This document shows positions 63,199 to 64,000 of a stretch of DNA of 64,000 nt, piece by piece. Source of the DNA: Blastocladiella emersonii ATCC 22665 (lineage: Eukaryota; Blastocladiomycota; Blastocladiomycetes; Blastocladiales; Blastocladiaceae); assembly GCA_025594325.1 (NCBI GenBank), contig JANHCV010000014.1:868001-932000 (forward strand), read 5' to 3'. The notes under the pieces are model-generated. The model did no database searches. It was not told the origin of the DNA and saw only the letters and a list, made by a program, of their open reading frames with translations. The first letter of the stretch is position 1. Each line of letters opens with the position of its first letter. The position numbers and the translations under genes were made by a program.

Positions 63199-63673
63199 CT
63201 GGTACTTGGTCATCTTCTGCTGCTGCGCATCTCGTACTTGTCGAGGTGCAGGCCGTGGACCGTCGCCACGCCTGCCGGTCGGCCCCGCGACCGTTGATGT
63301 ACTTGGACGTGTTCTCGCCGTACTTCGCACGGCGCCCCATCCCCCTCCTAACGGCCGACGCCCTCGTCGGCCTCGGCCCCATGGCCCAGCGTCGGCGATG
63401 GTGGGTGGTCTGGAGCAAGGAGTGGGCGCCGTCGAGCGGATCTGGTAGTTGTTGAAGGCCTGCGAGAGATGGCCGCGGATCTTGCGCGACTCGTTCCCGC
63501 AGGGGTTCGCGACGAGGAACAGGAACTCGGTGATCGGAAAAAACGAGGGCCACGACTCGATGTCGGCGGCCTCGAAGCACTTGATCGTGGCGCTCAGTCG
63601 GCGCCCTTGGTCTCGATGAAGTGCACGGCATGCGCAAGCTTAGTCTCAGCGAAGCTGCGCAGCGCCCGCGTGT

Positions 63674-63880
63674 CGTCGGCGTCCGCGACGCCCTCGTGGT
63701 CTCGGCGTCCGCGACGCCCTCGTGGTCTCGGCGTCCGCGACGCCCTCGGTCTCGGCGTCCATGTGCGACGCCAGCTTGGTCTCGGCGTCCAGGCGCGACG
63801 CCCGCGCGCGACGCCTGCGTGTTCTTGGCGTCCGCGACGATGCCCGTGGACTCGGCGCCCTTGAACTCGGCGCCCGTGGA
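63674..63880 (-). repeat. Degenerate tandem repeat, about 26 bp
   Basis: TCTCGGCGTCCGCGACGCCC TCGTGG is repeated perfectly two to three times to about 63,750, then with substitutions and length changes to about 63,880. Confidence 0.7.
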
Positions 63881-64000
63881 CTGGTGGTGCCGGCCGACCG
63901 CCGCGATCTCGGCGGTCTCGAACGACGCCCGTGGTCTTGATCATCCCTTGATACCGATGCCTTCGGTCTCGATGCCCATGGTGTTGGCGCGACGTAGCCC

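Larger units (their letters stand above)
62164..64000. other. Repeat-rich degenerate region with exon-like fragments (minus strand)
   Basis: No intact gene. Minus-strand fragments that read like real protein are IKCFEAADIESWPSFFPITE with FLFLVANPCGNESRKIRGHL (about 63,588-63,450) and PTLDRILDPQLAYHLDAWYP with IFVLVEMAFDIRCWLMLKK (about 62,655-62,535), the latter probably membrane-embedded. Between them lie two tandem-repeat blocks listed separately. The frames switch repeatedly, so this may be a decayed multi-exon membrane-protein gene or an assembly problem. The gene may extend past 64,000. Confidence 0.35.

Noticed and set aside
1-64000. tRNA, rRNA or other structured RNA genes
   Set aside because: I looked for cloverleaf-like A/B-box patterns while reading and found none I could support; a covariance-model scan would be needed to exclude them.

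Overview
This looks like nuclear DNA of a fungus. It carries a complete class IV type chitin synthase gene, spliceosomal introns of about 56-126 nt (GTACG/GTGCG donors, mostly TAG acceptors), GC-rich intergenic DNA, a Helitron and no prokaryotic operon structure. I cannot fix the species. An early-diverging zoosporic lineage or a basidiomycete would both fit, and I hold neither strongly. There is no sign of bacterial, organellar or viral genes.

Layout. (1) 1-5.9 kb: the 3' end of a degenerate SNF2-like helicase gene and an intact F-box-like gene on the minus strand. (2) 5.9-13.1 kb: two conserved housekeeping genes in divergent orientation, a CLPTM1-family membrane protein (minus, 4 exons) and a chitin synthase (plus, 9 exons). 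(3) 13.8-62.2 kb: a cluster of about 14 relatives of a rapidly evolving F-box-like family, mixed with ankyrin-like genes, one leucine-rich-repeat protein and a small membrane protein. This block is cut up by two Helitron helicase copies (28.4-30.8 and 33.9-36.3 kb), a second Helitron 3' end (40.1 kb) and a 2,482-bp DNA transposon (50,982-53,463). (4) 62.2-64 kb: tandem-repeat-rich, degenerate gene-like sequence.

The F-box-like genes share one architecture. There is an N-terminal leader of the form MxxM...MQ, an F-box-like segment ending near IWAPVVLRR, a long helical region, one phase-1 intron that always lies just before an Ala-Phe (or Ala-Leu, Val-Phe, Ala-Thr) codon pair, and a second exon with one CxxC motif and a signature close to FWELVPDGALDGVKDAKW. 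Several members also share an upstream element, ACGCGTC followed by ATCAAYCAYGTGA. The leader also sits on ankyrin-like and LRR genes that have no other similarity, so the 5' end behaves as a mobile module. Only a few members are intact (2,186-4,534; 22,435-24,833; 41,687-44,133; 55,161-57,578). The others carry one to a few frameshifts or in-frame stops, are truncated, or are split by a transposon: an active birth-and-death locus. The genes do not form a metabolic pathway. If the F-box assignment is right they could be substrate receptors of SCF ubiquitin ligases, but no substrate can be inferred.
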